NCBI RefSeq assembly: GCF_025950235.1 | Contig: NZ_JAPDDT010000013.1 | Coordinates: 1-64,000 of the forward strand | Reading direction: 5' to 3' | Source: Luteolibacter arcticus | GTDB lineage: Bacteria; Verrucomicrobiota; Verrucomicrobiia; Verrucomicrobiales; Akkermansiaceae | Length of the DNA stretch: 64,000 nucleotides | Shown: piece by piece, positions 20,451 through 29,091 of the stretch | Position numbering within the stretch: the stretch's first letter is position 1 | Layout: each line of letters begins with the position of its first letter | Notes under the pieces: generated by a model | The model's database searches: none | What the model was told of the DNA's origin: nothing | Seen by the model: the letters and a program-made list of their open reading frames with translations, nothing else | Made by a program: the position numbers and the translations under genes

Positions 20451-21494
20451 TCACTCGGGTGTCGCCAGGGATTCGATGTAAAGGACCAGGGAGTCGTATT
20501 CGACATCGGGCAGGCCGAAGGGCGGCATGTAGTTCGGCGGGTAACCTTTCACGACCTTCGCATTGGGGGCCTTGATCGATTCCACAAGGTACTCGCGGTC
20601 GGCCTTGACCGGCTTGTCGAGACCTTCGATTTCGACGTCGTGGCCGAAGAGCAGGCCGACCGAGGGGCCGTGATTCTTCGAGCCGTCGGTGCTGTGGCAG
20701 GCGGAGCAGCCGTATTGGAGGAAGAGCTTCTCGCCGGCGCTGGTGCTTGCCTTGGTGATCTTGTTGTCGGGCTTGTATCCCTCGAACTTGCCGATGTCGC
20801 TGCCGGCCAGAGTGAGAGTCATCGTGCCCTTGCCGGTGGCGCCATCGATGCCTTTCCACGTGAGGGTGCCATTGCCCGGCGTGGTGACCGTCACCGTGCA
20901 AGCGAGCGGCTTGTCGGAAGGCGTGACCTTCAGCGTGAATGGGGTCTCGCCCGCCTTGAATTCATAGACTGGCACGCCCTTGACCAGCCGGTGGCCGGTG
21001 TAAACGCGCGGCCCAAGATCGCTGATCGACTTGCCGTTCAGCTCGATGGGATCCTTGCCGCTGGTCTTCCAAAACAGGGTCCCTATCAGCTTCGGCACGT
21101 AGCCGAAAGAAATGCGCGAGCCCTTCGACACGTCACCCCAGTAGGGCATCATGTCCACGAAGCCGCCCTGCCAGGTGTAGAGCAGGCGGCACTCGGTGGT
21201 GTCGAAGACATAGGACAGGGCCGGCCCGAAATTCACGCCGATTCCGGCCGCGATGCCTGCCATCGGCACGACCTCGCCTTTCACGTCGGAGCCGATCTGC
21301 GGGTTGTACTTCGAGACCTTGCGACCGGTATCGTGCTGCGAAAAGACCGCATCATCGATTTCCGGCTCTGGCAGGTAGCTGCGCAGGACCAGCGGCTTTT
21401 CCACCGAGCCCATGGGCCGGTTTTCGAAAGTGATCAAGGGCTCCGCGGCGTGCAGCGGCAGGACGAGGCAGAGCAAGAGTAGGGTTTTCCTCAT
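20451..21494 (-). CDS. Secreted c-type cytochrome paired with the sugar dehydrogenase
   Basis: 347 residues from the ATG at 21494, which begins a compact signal peptide (MRKTLLLLCLVLPLHA). An ATG at 21521 (MERLRKNPF) with an AGGA upstream is the alternative start. The first about 250 residues are beta-rich and of unknown fold. The C-terminal 100 hold one heme site, CSACH in 'YGCSACHSTDGSKNHGPSVGLLFG', with Met candidates in 'NYMPPFGLPDVE'. It is translated 11 bases before the dehydrogenase and is its likely periplasmic electron acceptor. Confidence 0.82.
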   Translation of the reverse strand: MRKTLLLLCLVLPLHAAEPLITFENRPMGSVEKPLVLRSYLPEPEIDDAVFSQHDTGRKVSKYNPQIGSDVKGEVVPMAGIAAGIGVNFGPALSYVFDTTECRLLYTWQGGFVDMMPYWGDVSKGSRISFGYVPKLIGTLFWKTSGKDPIELNGKSISDLGPRVYTGHRLVKGVPVYEFKAGETPFTLKVTPSDKPLACTVTVTTPGNGTLTWKGIDGATGKGTMTLTLAGSDIGKFEGYKPDNKITKASTSAGEKLFLQYGCSACHSTDGSKNHGPSVGLLFGHDVEIEGLDKPVKADREYLVESIKAPNAKVVKGYPPNYMPPFGLPDVEYDSLVLYIESLATPE

Positions 21495-21630
21495 GAATGG
21501 ATTCTTGCGAAGACGTTCCATAGTGACAGATCCTGTCTGACAAAACACCTACCCGATTGAGTCACCGTGTCATGCCTTGTCGTGGATTTGCCCTTGGCCG
21601 GGGGCGGTTGTTGGAGAAAGTGACGTCAGG

Positions 21631-22965
21631 ATGCGCGGTTCCGGCGGGCGTTGGAAGTGGGAAGAGCTGATCGACTTCGAAGTCGCGCTGGCGGCTTGGG
21701 ACGGTGAGTCGCGCCCGGAAGGCTTCCATGGGGAGGGTTCGCGGCCCGCGGTGATGAAGGCGTGGAAAGAGGCGGTGGACGCGCCGCAGGTCGGCCGCTC
21801 GTGGGTGAAAGCCATTGCGTGGGCTGGCGCGATCGCCACCGCGTTCACGTTTTTGGCCGGGATCGGCGCGGCCTGGGGCTGCTACGATCGCGAGCGGGAG
21901 GGCATCGATGTCGTCGTTTTCCTGGTTCTCACATTGCTGGTGCCTTGGGTGACTTTGCTCGTAGGCCTGACCTTCTGGCTGTTCCGCCCGCGCTGGGGTG
22001 GGCTGCTCGGGCCGCTCCTGAAGAAAATCACCGCCCGATTCGCCGGAAACGACGGCAGCAAGGTGCTGGCGGTGATCGAGGCCAGCCCGGAACTCGCCAA
22101 GTCCTTCGGCTGGAAGCTCGCCGCCCGCACGCAATCGGCCGCGCTGAATTTTCACCTCGGGGCGATCGTCGGGCTGACGCTGTTGTTCTTTTTCCGCCGA
22201 GTCGGCTTCTACTGGGAGACGACCACCGAGCGGGCGATGGAGCGGACGCTAGAGAGCGTGGTGAATTTCCTCTCGATGCCGTGGCGGGGCGTCCTGCCAC
22301 GGATGGTGCCGGAGATTGCGGCGAGCCGGCGGGATGCCGAGTGGGAGGGGGGGGGCACGAGTTGGATGGCGTTCCTGATGCTGGCGCTGCTGGTGTGGGG
22401 CGTGGCACCGCGGTTCCTTCTGGAAATGGTCGCTCACATCCAGTCGTGGCGCGCGGCCCGCAGTCCGGACTTCCAGTCGCCGCGGCATCGCCGGCTCTTG
22501 CGGGTGCTGACCGGGGTGAAGCGCGGCGAGGAGCCGGCCGGGCCGGCTGATGGTGCGCTGGTGCTCGATCTTGGCGGGATTTCGCCTGACCACGATTTGC
22601 TGCGGCCGTTCTTCCTCCGCCACCTGCGGCTCAATCCGGTAACTTGGGAAACACTCGATGTGCTCGATACCGGCCGTGAGGCGGCGGCGCGCGCTGCTCT
22701 GGAGAAAGCCCCCGCCGGGATCATCGTGCTCGCCGAGGGCTGGTCGCTCGCCCCGCGCAAGATCGAGGAAACGCTCAAGCGCGTGCACGATGCGGCGGGG
22801 GGGCGGCGCACTGCCCTCGTGGTGGCGGACTTCGATCGCGAGGGACGCCCGCGCGCGCCGAAAGCGGACGAGCGGGTCGCATGGGAGAAATTTTTCGACG
22901 GTCAAAAGGGCCTCGACGTGGAACTGAGCCTGTATGAGGAGGACCGGACATGGGCACCTGGCTGA
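21631..22965 (+). CDS. DUF2868 membrane protein
   Basis: 444 residues, started at the ATG at 21631 (MRGSGGRWKWEELIDFEVALAAWDGESR). Hydrophobic segments near 62-82, 95-117, 170-187 and 240-262 indicate an integral inner-membrane protein; the C-terminal 150 residues are soluble and include 'GALVLDLGGISPDHD'. DUF2868 genes are typically coupled to DUF3482 GTPases, as here, where the next gene overlaps by 16 bases. Function unknown. The two presumably form a membrane GTPase complex. Confidence 0.82.
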   Translation: MRGSGGRWKWEELIDFEVALAAWDGESRPEGFHGEGSRPAVMKAWKEAVDAPQVGRSWVKAIAWAGAIATAFTFLAGIGAAWGCYDREREGIDVVVFLVLTLLVPWVTLLVGLTFWLFRPRWGGLLGPLLKKITARFAGNDGSKVLAVIEASPELAKSFGWKLAARTQSAALNFHLGAIVGLTLLFFFRRVGFYWETTTERAMERTLESVVNFLSMPWRGVLPRMVPEIAASRRDAEWEGGGTSWMAFLMLALLVWGVAPRFLLEMVAHIQSWRAARSPDFQSPRHRRLLRVLTGVKRGEEPAGPADGALVLDLGGISPDHDLLRPFFLRHLRLNPVTWETLDVLDTGREAAARAALEKAPAGIIVLAEGWSLAPRKIEETLKRVHDAAGGRRTALVVADFDREGRPRAPKADERVAWEKFFDGQKGLDVELSLYEEDRTWAPG

Positions 22966-24407
22966 GCGCTGAAATCCCCGCCTTCGCCGTGGTCGGGCGC
23001 GTCAATGCCGGCAAGACCGCCACCTTGGCGACCTTGCTGGAAATCGACGATGACGAGCTGCTGCGCATCAGCGCCACGCCCGGCGAGACTACCGAGGTCC
23101 AGGCCCTGCCCGTGCGCTACGATGGCGAGGAGCTGCTGCGATTCCTCGATACGCCCGGCTTCCAGCAGCCGATCGAGGCGATGAAGGAGATCCAGCGCCT
23201 CGCCGCCGGTGGGGTGCCCGGACCAGCCGAGATTGCGCGCTTCGTGAAGGAATGCCGCGAGCGCTTTCCCGACGAGGCCCGGCTGCTGGAGCCGCTGACC
23301 GAGGGCTCGGGTGTCATCTACGTGGTCGATCCTGGCAAGCCGCTGCGCGATTCGTTTCTCGCCGAGATCGAGATCCTGCGTTGGACCGGCCGGCCGCGCC
23401 TCGCCTTGCTGAATCCCCAATCCCAGGCCGCGCCGGAGCAGGAGCGGGAGTGGCGGGAGCGACTGGGCACCGCCTTCAATCTGGTCCGCACCTTCGATGC
23501 CCACGAGGCCCGCTACGACGAGCGGCGGCGCTTATTAGAGGCGCTGCTGCAGATCGAGGAGCATCACGGCGGGCACATCCGCAAGGTGATCGCCGCGATG
23601 GAAAACGAAATGGCCGACCGGCTCGAGGAAGCGGCCGAGGCGATCCTGGATTTCCTTGAAAAAGCGCTCACCCTCCGCGTCAGCGATCCCATCGACATCC
23701 GCGACCGCGGCATCCCTTCGCGGATGGAGAAGAAGCGCGCCGACCTTGAGGCACGCTATTTCAAGAAGCTGGCCGACCTTGAGCACGATTGCCTGAAGCG
23801 CCTGCTCAAGGCCTACCGCCATCATCTGATCAAGCCGGACATCGATCCCGCCCGCCATACCGGCCTGAACCTTTCGATGGCCGAGACGTGGCGGAAATGG
23901 GGGCTCAACCGCTGGCAGCTCACCGCCGCGGGCGCGGTGGCTGGCGGGGCGGCGGGTGCGGTCTTCGACCTCGGCGTGGGGGTCCACAGCCTCGGGGCGG
24001 GCACGGTGATCGGCGCGATCGGGGGCGGGACGGCGGCGTTTTTCAAGGGCGGAGCGCTGCCCGAACTGCGGATCATCGGCGGCGGATTTGGAAAGGTGAG
24101 GGGAGACGGCCAGGCGATGGTCGCCGGGCCGCCGGAAAGCGCGAATTTTGCCTGGGTGCTGCTGGACTCGATGCTGATCCGCCACGCGGGCATCCTCGAC
24201 CGCGCCCATGGCCGGCGGGATGCGGAGGGGCTGGAAGTCGGCGAGCAGGACAGCCGGGTGCGAGCTTTTCCGGCGGCGCGGCGCAGTCTTTTCCAGAAGT
24301 GGTTCACCAGTTGCCTCAAGGGTTCGCCCGACCGCGGCAAGGAACCGGAGGTATTTGCGGAGCTGGTTGCAGCGCTTGGTGAAGGGGCGGCCTTGCCGAA
24401 GGAATAA
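22950..24407 (+). CDS. DUF3482 GTPase, partner of the DUF2868 protein
   Basis: 485 residues. The N-terminal GTPase domain shows G1 GRVNAGKT (residues 16-23) and G3 LDTPG near 64. A helical region follows (about 215-310). A glycine/alanine-rich hairpin 'LTAAGAVAGGAAGAVFDLGVGVHSLGAGTVIGAIGGG' near 325-362 looks membrane-active. It overlaps the DUF2868 gene by 16 bases, so the two are translated together. The cellular role is not known. Confidence 0.85.
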   Translation: MGTWLSAEIPAFAVVGRVNAGKTATLATLLEIDDDELLRISATPGETTEVQALPVRYDGEELLRFLDTPGFQQPIEAMKEIQRLAAGGVPGPAEIARFVKECRERFPDEARLLEPLTEGSGVIYVVDPGKPLRDSFLAEIEILRWTGRPRLALLNPQSQAAPEQEREWRERLGTAFNLVRTFDAHEARYDERRRLLEALLQIEEHHGGHIRKVIAAMENEMADRLEEAAEAILDFLEKALTLRVSDPIDIRDRGIPSRMEKKRADLEARYFKKLADLEHDCLKRLLKAYRHHLIKPDIDPARHTGLNLSMAETWRKWGLNRWQLTAAGAVAGGAAGAVFDLGVGVHSLGAGTVIGAIGGGTAAFFKGGALPELRIIGGGFGKVRGDGQAMVAGPPESANFAWVLLDSMLIRHAGILDRAHGRRDAEGLEVGEQDSRVRAFPAARRSLFQKWFTSCLKGSPDRGKEPEVFAELVAALGEGAALPKE

Positions 24408-24430
24408 ACGCGTGCTACCCCCTGCGTCGG

Positions 24431-25351
24431 ATGGGTGCATCGGACCGGGACTACTTTCGCGATGAAGAGCGGCGCTATGCCGGGGGCGGAGCGCTCCCGG
24501 GACTGACGCCGGTGACCAAGTGGCTGCTGATCGCCAACGCGGTGATCTTCCTCATCGATTTCTTTTCGCGGTCGGGAAAAGGGATCAATGCCTTCTTCGG
24601 GGTGATTAACGAGCCGCTGTGCTTCAGCATCGAGTCCGCCTTTCTGGAAGGTCGCATCTGGGAACTGCTGACATTCCAGTTTCTCCACGCCAATCCGTGG
24701 CACCTGATCGGGAACTGCGTCGGGCTGTATGTCTTCGGACCGTGGGCGGAGCGGTGGTGGGGAAGCCGGCGCTTCCTCGTCTTCTACCTCCTCTGCGGCG
24801 TGGCGGGGGCGCTTTTCTTCACCCTGCTGACCCTGACCGGAGCGCTGCCCGGTCGCGACCTGATGTCGCCGCTGGTTGGTGCCTCGGCCGGGATTTATGG
24901 CATCTTTCTTTCGATCGCGGTGATCGACCCGAAGGAGAGGGTGAGGCTGCTTTTCCCGCCGGTGGAGCTGACGATGCGCAAGCTGGCGCTCATCGCCATG
25001 GGGATCGCGGTGGTCATCATCCTCGTCGACAATTTGGTCGGCGGCCGGCCGTCCTTGAACAGCGGTGGCGAGGCCGGGCATCTCGGTGGTGCCATTCTCG
25101 GCTACCTGCTCACCCGCTTCCCGCAGATTTTGCGAAAAGGAAAGGGGACCGAGGAGAAGATCATCCGGCCGAAGGAGTTCCGCCGCCGCCGCCAAGTGCC
25201 CAAGCTGCGGCCGCGCACCGCCGTCGATATCGCGACCGCCTCCGACGTCGACCGGATCCTCGACAAGATAAGCCGCGACGGGATCCAGAGCCTGACCGAC
25301 AGCGAGCGCGAGACTTTGAACAAAGCCAGCAAACCGACCAAGGAGCGATGA
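24431..25351 (+). CDS. Rhomboid-family intramembrane serine protease
   Basis: 306 residues. Six hydrophobic segments lie between about 30 and 235. Signature elements are 'FLHANPWHLIGNCVGLYVFG', the serine in 'LVGASAGIYGIFLS' and the catalytic histidine in 'GEAGHLGGAILGYLL'. The nucleophile context GASAG is the usual GxSx form. The C-terminal 70 residues are basic and cytoplasmic, with a helical end shared by many PVC rhomboids. It cleaves membrane-spanning substrates; target unknown. The stop overlaps the mazG start (ATGA). Confidence 0.9.
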   Translation: MGASDRDYFRDEERRYAGGGALPGLTPVTKWLLIANAVIFLIDFFSRSGKGINAFFGVINEPLCFSIESAFLEGRIWELLTFQFLHANPWHLIGNCVGLYVFGPWAERWWGSRRFLVFYLLCGVAGALFFTLLTLTGALPGRDLMSPLVGASAGIYGIFLSIAVIDPKERVRLLFPPVELTMRKLALIAMGIAVVIILVDNLVGGRPSLNSGGEAGHLGGAILGYLLTRFPQILRKGKGTEEKIIRPKEFRRRRQVPKLRPRTAVDIATASDVDRILDKISRDGIQSLTDSERETLNKASKPTKER

Positions 25352-26163
25352 CCGACGCCGAGATGATCGACTGCCCCGACCAGGGACGACAACTGGAACG
25401 ACTGCGCGCCATCATGCACCGCCTGCGTGCGCCCGGCGGTTGTCCATGGGATGCGGAACAGACCCATTCCAGCCTGGTTTCCAATCTCATCGAGGAGGCC
25501 TACGAGACCGTCGATGCCATCCAGCGCAACGATCTGGAGCATCTGGAGGAAGAGCTGGGAGACTTGCTGCTACAGGTCGTTTTCCACAGCGAACTGGCGC
25601 AGGAGAGCGGGCGCTTCGATCTCGACGACGTGGCGCGGGGGATAGCCGACAAGCTGGTGCGCCGGCACCCGCACGTCTTCGCCACTGCCGATGCAGCTAC
25701 GACGGATGCCGTACTTCAGCAGTGGGATCAGATCAAACGCAGCGAGAAGGGGACGGAGGAGGAAGCCTATCTCCACGGCACGGGAAAGGGATTGCCCGCC
25801 CTGCTGCGCGCCTCGAAGCTGCAGAAGAAGGCTGCCAAGGTGGGCTTCGACTGGCCGACCCAGACCGGCGTGATGGCCAAGATTCGCGAGGAAGTCGTCG
25901 AGCTGGAAGCGGCCGTGGACGAGCAGGATCTCAAGGCCGTGGATGAAGAGATCGGCGACCTGCTGTTTTCTGTCGTGAACCTGGTGCGCTTCCGCAAGCT
26001 CGATCCGGAGGTTGTGCTCGCCGCCGCCAACGAGAAGTTCGAGCGCCGCTTTGGTGAAATGGAGCGACGCTTGAAGATCGCCGGCCTCACGCTCGACGAG
26101 GCGACGGCGGAGCAGATGGACGACGCTTGGGAAGCGGCAAAGCGGGCGCGGATTTGCGTGTGA
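25348..26163 (+). CDS. mazG: Nucleoside triphosphate pyrophosphohydrolase MazG
   Basis: 271 residues with two MazG helical units. The first is 'LRAPGGCPWDAEQTHSSLVSN' followed by 'EEAYETVDAIQRNDLEHLEEELGDLLLQVVFH'. The second is 'EEVVELEAAVDEQDLKAVDEEIGDLLFSVVN'. The EExxE/ExxD metal sites are present in both. It hydrolyses NTPs to NMP and pyrophosphate as housecleaning. AGGAG sits 5 bases ahead of the ATG inside the rhomboid gene. Confidence 0.93.
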   Translation: MTDAEMIDCPDQGRQLERLRAIMHRLRAPGGCPWDAEQTHSSLVSNLIEEAYETVDAIQRNDLEHLEEELGDLLLQVVFHSELAQESGRFDLDDVARGIADKLVRRHPHVFATADAATTDAVLQQWDQIKRSEKGTEEEAYLHGTGKGLPALLRASKLQKKAAKVGFDWPTQTGVMAKIREEVVELEAAVDEQDLKAVDEEIGDLLFSVVNLVRFRKLDPEVVLAAANEKFERRFGEMERRLKIAGLTLDEATAEQMDDAWEAAKRARICV

Positions 26164-26198
26164 TGCGAGGTTGGGCGTTCCGCAGGCGTATGGGTTCC

Positions 26199-27245
26199 AT
26201 GCGCTTTCTCCTCCTCGGTCTTCTGGTTGCTGGTCCGCTCCTTGGGGCGACTCATGAAGTGGATTCCGCTACCGAACTCGTGGCCGCGCTCCGCAGCTTG
26301 AAAGCGGGCGACGTGGTGAAGATCGCTGCCGGAGATTATCCGGCGGGTCATTTCGTGACGGGGATCGAGAAGCTTACCATCGAGGCGAGCGATCCCGCCA
26401 ATCCGCCGCACTTCAAGGGGGGCAAGGAGGCTTGGCATTTTTCCCGCTGCCCCGGGCTGACCCTGCGAAATCTCAAGGTGAGCGGACAAAGCGCCAACGG
26501 CATCAATCTCGATGATGGCGGTGAGCGCGAGAAGCCGGTGGTCAAGGTGCTGCTGGAAGGCATAGAAGTGAGCGACATCGGCCCGAATGGAAACTTCGAC
26601 GCGATCAAGTGTTCCGGCTTGCAGGATCTAACCATCCGCAACTGCACGATCTCCGGTTGGGGAGGGCAGGCCATCGATTTCGTCGGTTGCCGCAAGTCGC
26701 TGATCACCGGCTGTGTCTTCACGGGCAAGATGGGCTATTCCCAGCATACTGGTCCGCAGTTCAAAGGCGGCAGTGAGGATGTAGTGATCGAGAAATGCCG
26801 CTTCAAGGATGCGGGGCAAAGGCCGATCCAGGCGGGTGGCTCGACGGGGATGGATTACTTTCGCCCCGCGGGCGCGAAGTACGAGGCTCGTCGTATCACG
26901 ATCCGCGAAAATACCATCGAGGGGGGGATGTGTGCGGTGGCTTTCACGGGGGTTGATGGCGCGGAGTTCACTGGCAATACCGTGCGGCGCCCGGAGAAGT
27001 GGATCTTCCGCGTGCTGCAGGAAACCAGGGCCGAGGGCTTTGCTCCCTGTCGCAATGTGGTCGTCTCCGGAAATTCCTTTGTCTTCGAGAGGGCGAAGGT
27101 GAGGGAGGAAATCAACATTGGTCCCGACACCGCGCCGGAGACCTTCCGCTTCGAGAACAACCGCTGGCTTGCGAAAGACAAGCCTGGGGCATCCACGCCG
27201 AAATTGCCGGTGGTGGAGAAGGGTGGGGTTTATGGGGAGGAGTAG
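26199..27245 (+). CDS. Secreted right-handed parallel beta-helix protein
   Basis: 348 residues from the ATG at 26199, which starts a signal peptide (MRFLLLGLLVAGPLLGA); an ATG 9 bases earlier is also possible. After 'ELVAALRSLKAGDVVKIAAGDYPAG', a pectate-lyase-like opening, come repeated short strands such as 'LTIRNCTISGWGGQAIDFVGC' and 'ITIRENTIEGG', each one turn of a beta-helix. It is a probable polysaccharide-binding or -cleaving protein. No catalytic residues can be assigned with confidence. Confidence 0.8.
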   Translation: MRFLLLGLLVAGPLLGATHEVDSATELVAALRSLKAGDVVKIAAGDYPAGHFVTGIEKLTIEASDPANPPHFKGGKEAWHFSRCPGLTLRNLKVSGQSANGINLDDGGEREKPVVKVLLEGIEVSDIGPNGNFDAIKCSGLQDLTIRNCTISGWGGQAIDFVGCRKSLITGCVFTGKMGYSQHTGPQFKGGSEDVVIEKCRFKDAGQRPIQAGGSTGMDYFRPAGAKYEARRITIRENTIEGGMCAVAFTGVDGAEFTGNTVRRPEKWIFRVLQETRAEGFAPCRNVVVSGNSFVFERAKVREEINIGPDTAPETFRFENNRWLAKDKPGASTPKLPVVEKGGVYGEE

Positions 27246-27249
27246 ATTC

Positions 27250-27596
27250 GGGCGAGTGCTGCTCGCGTCGGCGCACTTGTGAAAGTGCGGAGTGGTCCTT
27301 GGAGGCAGGCAGTCTCCGTGCTTCCGCATTGTTACCAATGCGCCTACCTCCAAAAGTAGACGCTTGGCCGGGCGAGTGCGTTTCGCGTAGGCGCACTTGT
27401 GAAAGTGCGGAGTGGTTCCTGGAGGCGGGCAGTTCTCGTGCTTCCGCATTGTTACCAATGCGCCTACCTCCAAGAGGAAACGCCGGGCAGGGCGAATGCC
27501 TTTTGCGTAGGCGCACTTGTGAAAGTGCGGAGTGGTCCCTGAAGGCGGGCAGTTCCCGTGCTTCCGCATTGTTACCAATGCGCCTACCTTTTTCCA
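27250..27596. repeat. Three tandem REP-like palindromic repeats, 120-bp period
   Basis: Units begin at 27250, 27370 and 27490 with GGGCGA(G/A)TGC and are nearly identical. The palindromic part of each (27268-27347, 27388-27467, 27508-27587) has outer arms GTAGGCGCA and TGCGCCTAC. Inside are hairpins CGCACTT-GTGA-AAGTGCG and GCATTG-TTAC-CAATGC. The outer stem and the two hairpins share bases, so alternative folds compete. The array fills the gap between the beta-helix gene and the RAYT gene; nothing else is visible here. Confidence 0.92.
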
Positions 27597-28193
27597 TCAC
27601 CTCTTCTCTTCGCATCCATCGTTCGGTCTCCTGTTCTCGGGGCTATCATGGTATCTTCTCACCTCCCCTTGGTGCAGCTTCCAGAAGCGGCCCCAGAATT
27701 CTGCGGCCGGAAAGATCGGCACGTCTGGATACCGGGGGACGATGGTTCCTCCATAACACCAATCCTGCCATGACTTGACCAAGCCGGCACGCTCGGGATT
27801 CTGGCGGATGTAGAGCACCGTATCCTCGAAGGAATCCTGCTGGCATTCCGGTTGTCGCAGGACCCGATCGTGTGATTGGGGTTGGAGCTTGAACTGGGGC
27901 GGCTTGAGTCGCGAATTCCAGTGCCTACGGAAGAAGCGCATGGCGAGAAGCTGGTCAGAATGTGGCGCAATCCCCATCCATAGGACATGGGCGTGATCTG
28001 GCATCAGGCAATAGGCCGGACAATGGAGGTGGTAACGCGCTCCGGCATGGAGGAGCAGCTCACGAAAGAATTGATGCATGGAATCGTCGAGCCAACCCGT
28101 GCGGCGATCATGCAGGGTGATCGTCCAGTGCACCCAGGCCGTTCCCCGGTAACACGCCGCGGGGAGGCGAGGGAGGTGATCGGGATGATCCAT
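27597..28193 (-). CDS. REP-associated tyrosine transposase (RAYT)
   Basis: 198 residues from the ATG at 28193 (MDHPDHLPRLPAACYRGTAWVHW). The HUH motif is in 'CLMPDHAHVLW' near residues 62-72. The catalytic tyrosine is in 'TVLYIRQNPERAGLV'. Both are diagnostic of the TnpA_REP (Y1) group. Copies of a REP-like palindrome lie on both sides: three downstream (27250-27596) and one upstream (28236-28327). RAYTs bind and nick such palindromes. The open frame extends upstream through the fourth repeat to 28325; that part is repeat-derived and was not used. Confidence 0.92.
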   Translation of the reverse strand: MDHPDHLPRLPAACYRGTAWVHWTITLHDRRTGWLDDSMHQFFRELLLHAGARYHLHCPAYCLMPDHAHVLWMGIAPHSDQLLAMRFFRRHWNSRLKPPQFKLQPQSHDRVLRQPECQQDSFEDTVLYIRQNPERAGLVKSWQDWCYGGTIVPRYPDVPIFPAAEFWGRFWKLHQGEVRRYHDSPENRRPNDGCEEKR

Positions 28194-28235
28194 CAGACGT
28201 GAGATAGGGGGAGGTGAATAAGGGGGCAATGAACT

Positions 28236-28327
28236 TTTGGAGGCGCAGCGGTGGAAGTGCGGAGTGGTCCCTGGAGGCGGGCAGTTCGCGTGCTTCCGCA
28301 TTGTTACCAATGCGCCCACCGCCAAAT
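28236..28327. repeat. Fourth REP-like repeat, upstream side of the RAYT gene
   Basis: From GAAGTGCGGAGTGGTCCCTG onward it matches the three copies at 27250-27596 in the same orientation, including the GCATTG-TTAC-CAATGC hairpin. The first arm differs: the outer pair here is GGCG(CA)GCGGTGG with CCACCGCC instead of GTAGGCGCA/TGCGCCTAC. Outer-arm divergence with retained pairing suggests selection on the stem. Confidence 0.85.
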
Positions 28328-28367
28328 AGAAAACGCCAAGCCCGACGGTGTCGGAGCTTGGCGTTGG
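28326..28367 (-). terminator. Rho-independent terminator of the cyclophilin gene
   Basis: AACGCCAAGC (28332-28341) pairs with GCTTGGCGTT (28356-28365), with a further CCGA/TCGG inside. On the minus strand the stem is followed by TTTTCTATTT. It lies about 27 bases after the cyclophilin stop. Confidence 0.85.
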
Positions 28368-28392
28368 GAAAACGGATTGGAACTGGGTGGGC

Positions 28393-29061
28393 TTACTTGC
28401 CCATCGCCTTCAGCTTGCCATCCCACTCGTCGATCTTGGCCTTCTGAGCGGCGAAGAGAGCGTCGGTGGAGTCGAGGATCTCGATCTTCTCGATCTTGTC
28501 GCCCTTACCGGCGGGATCGACCTTGCCGCCGGGCTCCTTGGTGTCGACCTTGCCCATGATCTTGCCGACCACGTCCTGACCCTTGGTGACTTCGCCGAAG
28601 ACCGAGTGGCGGTTGTCGAGGAAGGGAGTGGGGGCCATGGTGATGAAGAACTGCGAGCCGTTGGTGCCCGGGCCGGCATTGGCCATCGAGAAGATGCCCG
28701 GCTTGGTGTGCTTGAGGTCGGGATGGAACTCATCGGCGAACTTGTAGCCCGGGCCGCCGCGGCCGGACTCGGTCGGGTCGCCGCCTTGGACCATGAAGTT
28801 TTCGATGACGCGGTGGAAGGCGATGCCGTTGTAGTAGCCGCGCTTGGCGAGGCTGAGGAAGTTGGCAGCGGTCACCGGCACCTTGGAGGCGAAGATGGTG
28901 GCTTCGATATCGCCCTTGGTGGTGGTTATCTTGATCTTGATGTCCTTGATTTCCTCGGTCTTGGCGGCTTCGGCGGGCTTCGCTTCTTCCTTCTTGGCTT
29001 CCTCCTGCGCGAAGGCGAAGGGAGCGAACAGGGCGAGGGCGAGAATCAGTCGTCGTTTCAT
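28393..29061 (-). CDS. Secreted cyclophilin-type peptidyl-prolyl isomerase
   Basis: 222 residues. The signal peptide is [18 protein letters not shown], followed by a Lys/Glu/Ala-rich linker (about 20-42). The cyclophilin domain has '[15 protein letters not shown]' (the Arg is catalytic), '[18 protein letters not shown]' and '[14 protein letters not shown]'. It assists folding of exported proteins in the periplasm. The C-terminal 25 residues form an extra helix. It stands alone with its own terminator. Confidence 0.92.
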   Translation of the reverse strand: MKRRLILALALFAPFAFAQEEAKKEEAKPAEAAKTEEIKDIKIKITTTKGDIEATIFASKVPVTAANFLSLAKRGYYNGIAFHRVIENFMVQGGDPTESGRGGPGYKFADEFHPDLKHTKPGIFSMANAGPGTNGSQFFITMAPTPFLDNRHSVFGEVTKGQDVVGKIMGKVDTKEPGGKVDPAGKGDKIEKIEILDSTDALFAAQKAKIDEWDGKLKAMGK

Positions 29062-29091
29062 GCGTGTCGTGTGGGTTGGAGGGAAAATTAG

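Noticed and set aside
21520-21545. TGTCAGACAGGATCTGTCAC upstream of the cytochrome gene as a PHO box
   Set aside because: Only one half matches CTGTCAC and the second is not at the 11-base period.
26628-27578. Long minus-strand frame with a repeated peptide (VTMRKHENCPPPGTTPHFHKCAYA)
   Set aside because: The repeated peptide is just the translation of the REP copies, and the frame runs antisense through the beta-helix gene.
27250-27596. Possible CRISPR array
   Set aside because: The period is 120 bases and almost all of it is conserved, with no unique spacers; there are no cas genes. It is a REP array next to a RAYT.
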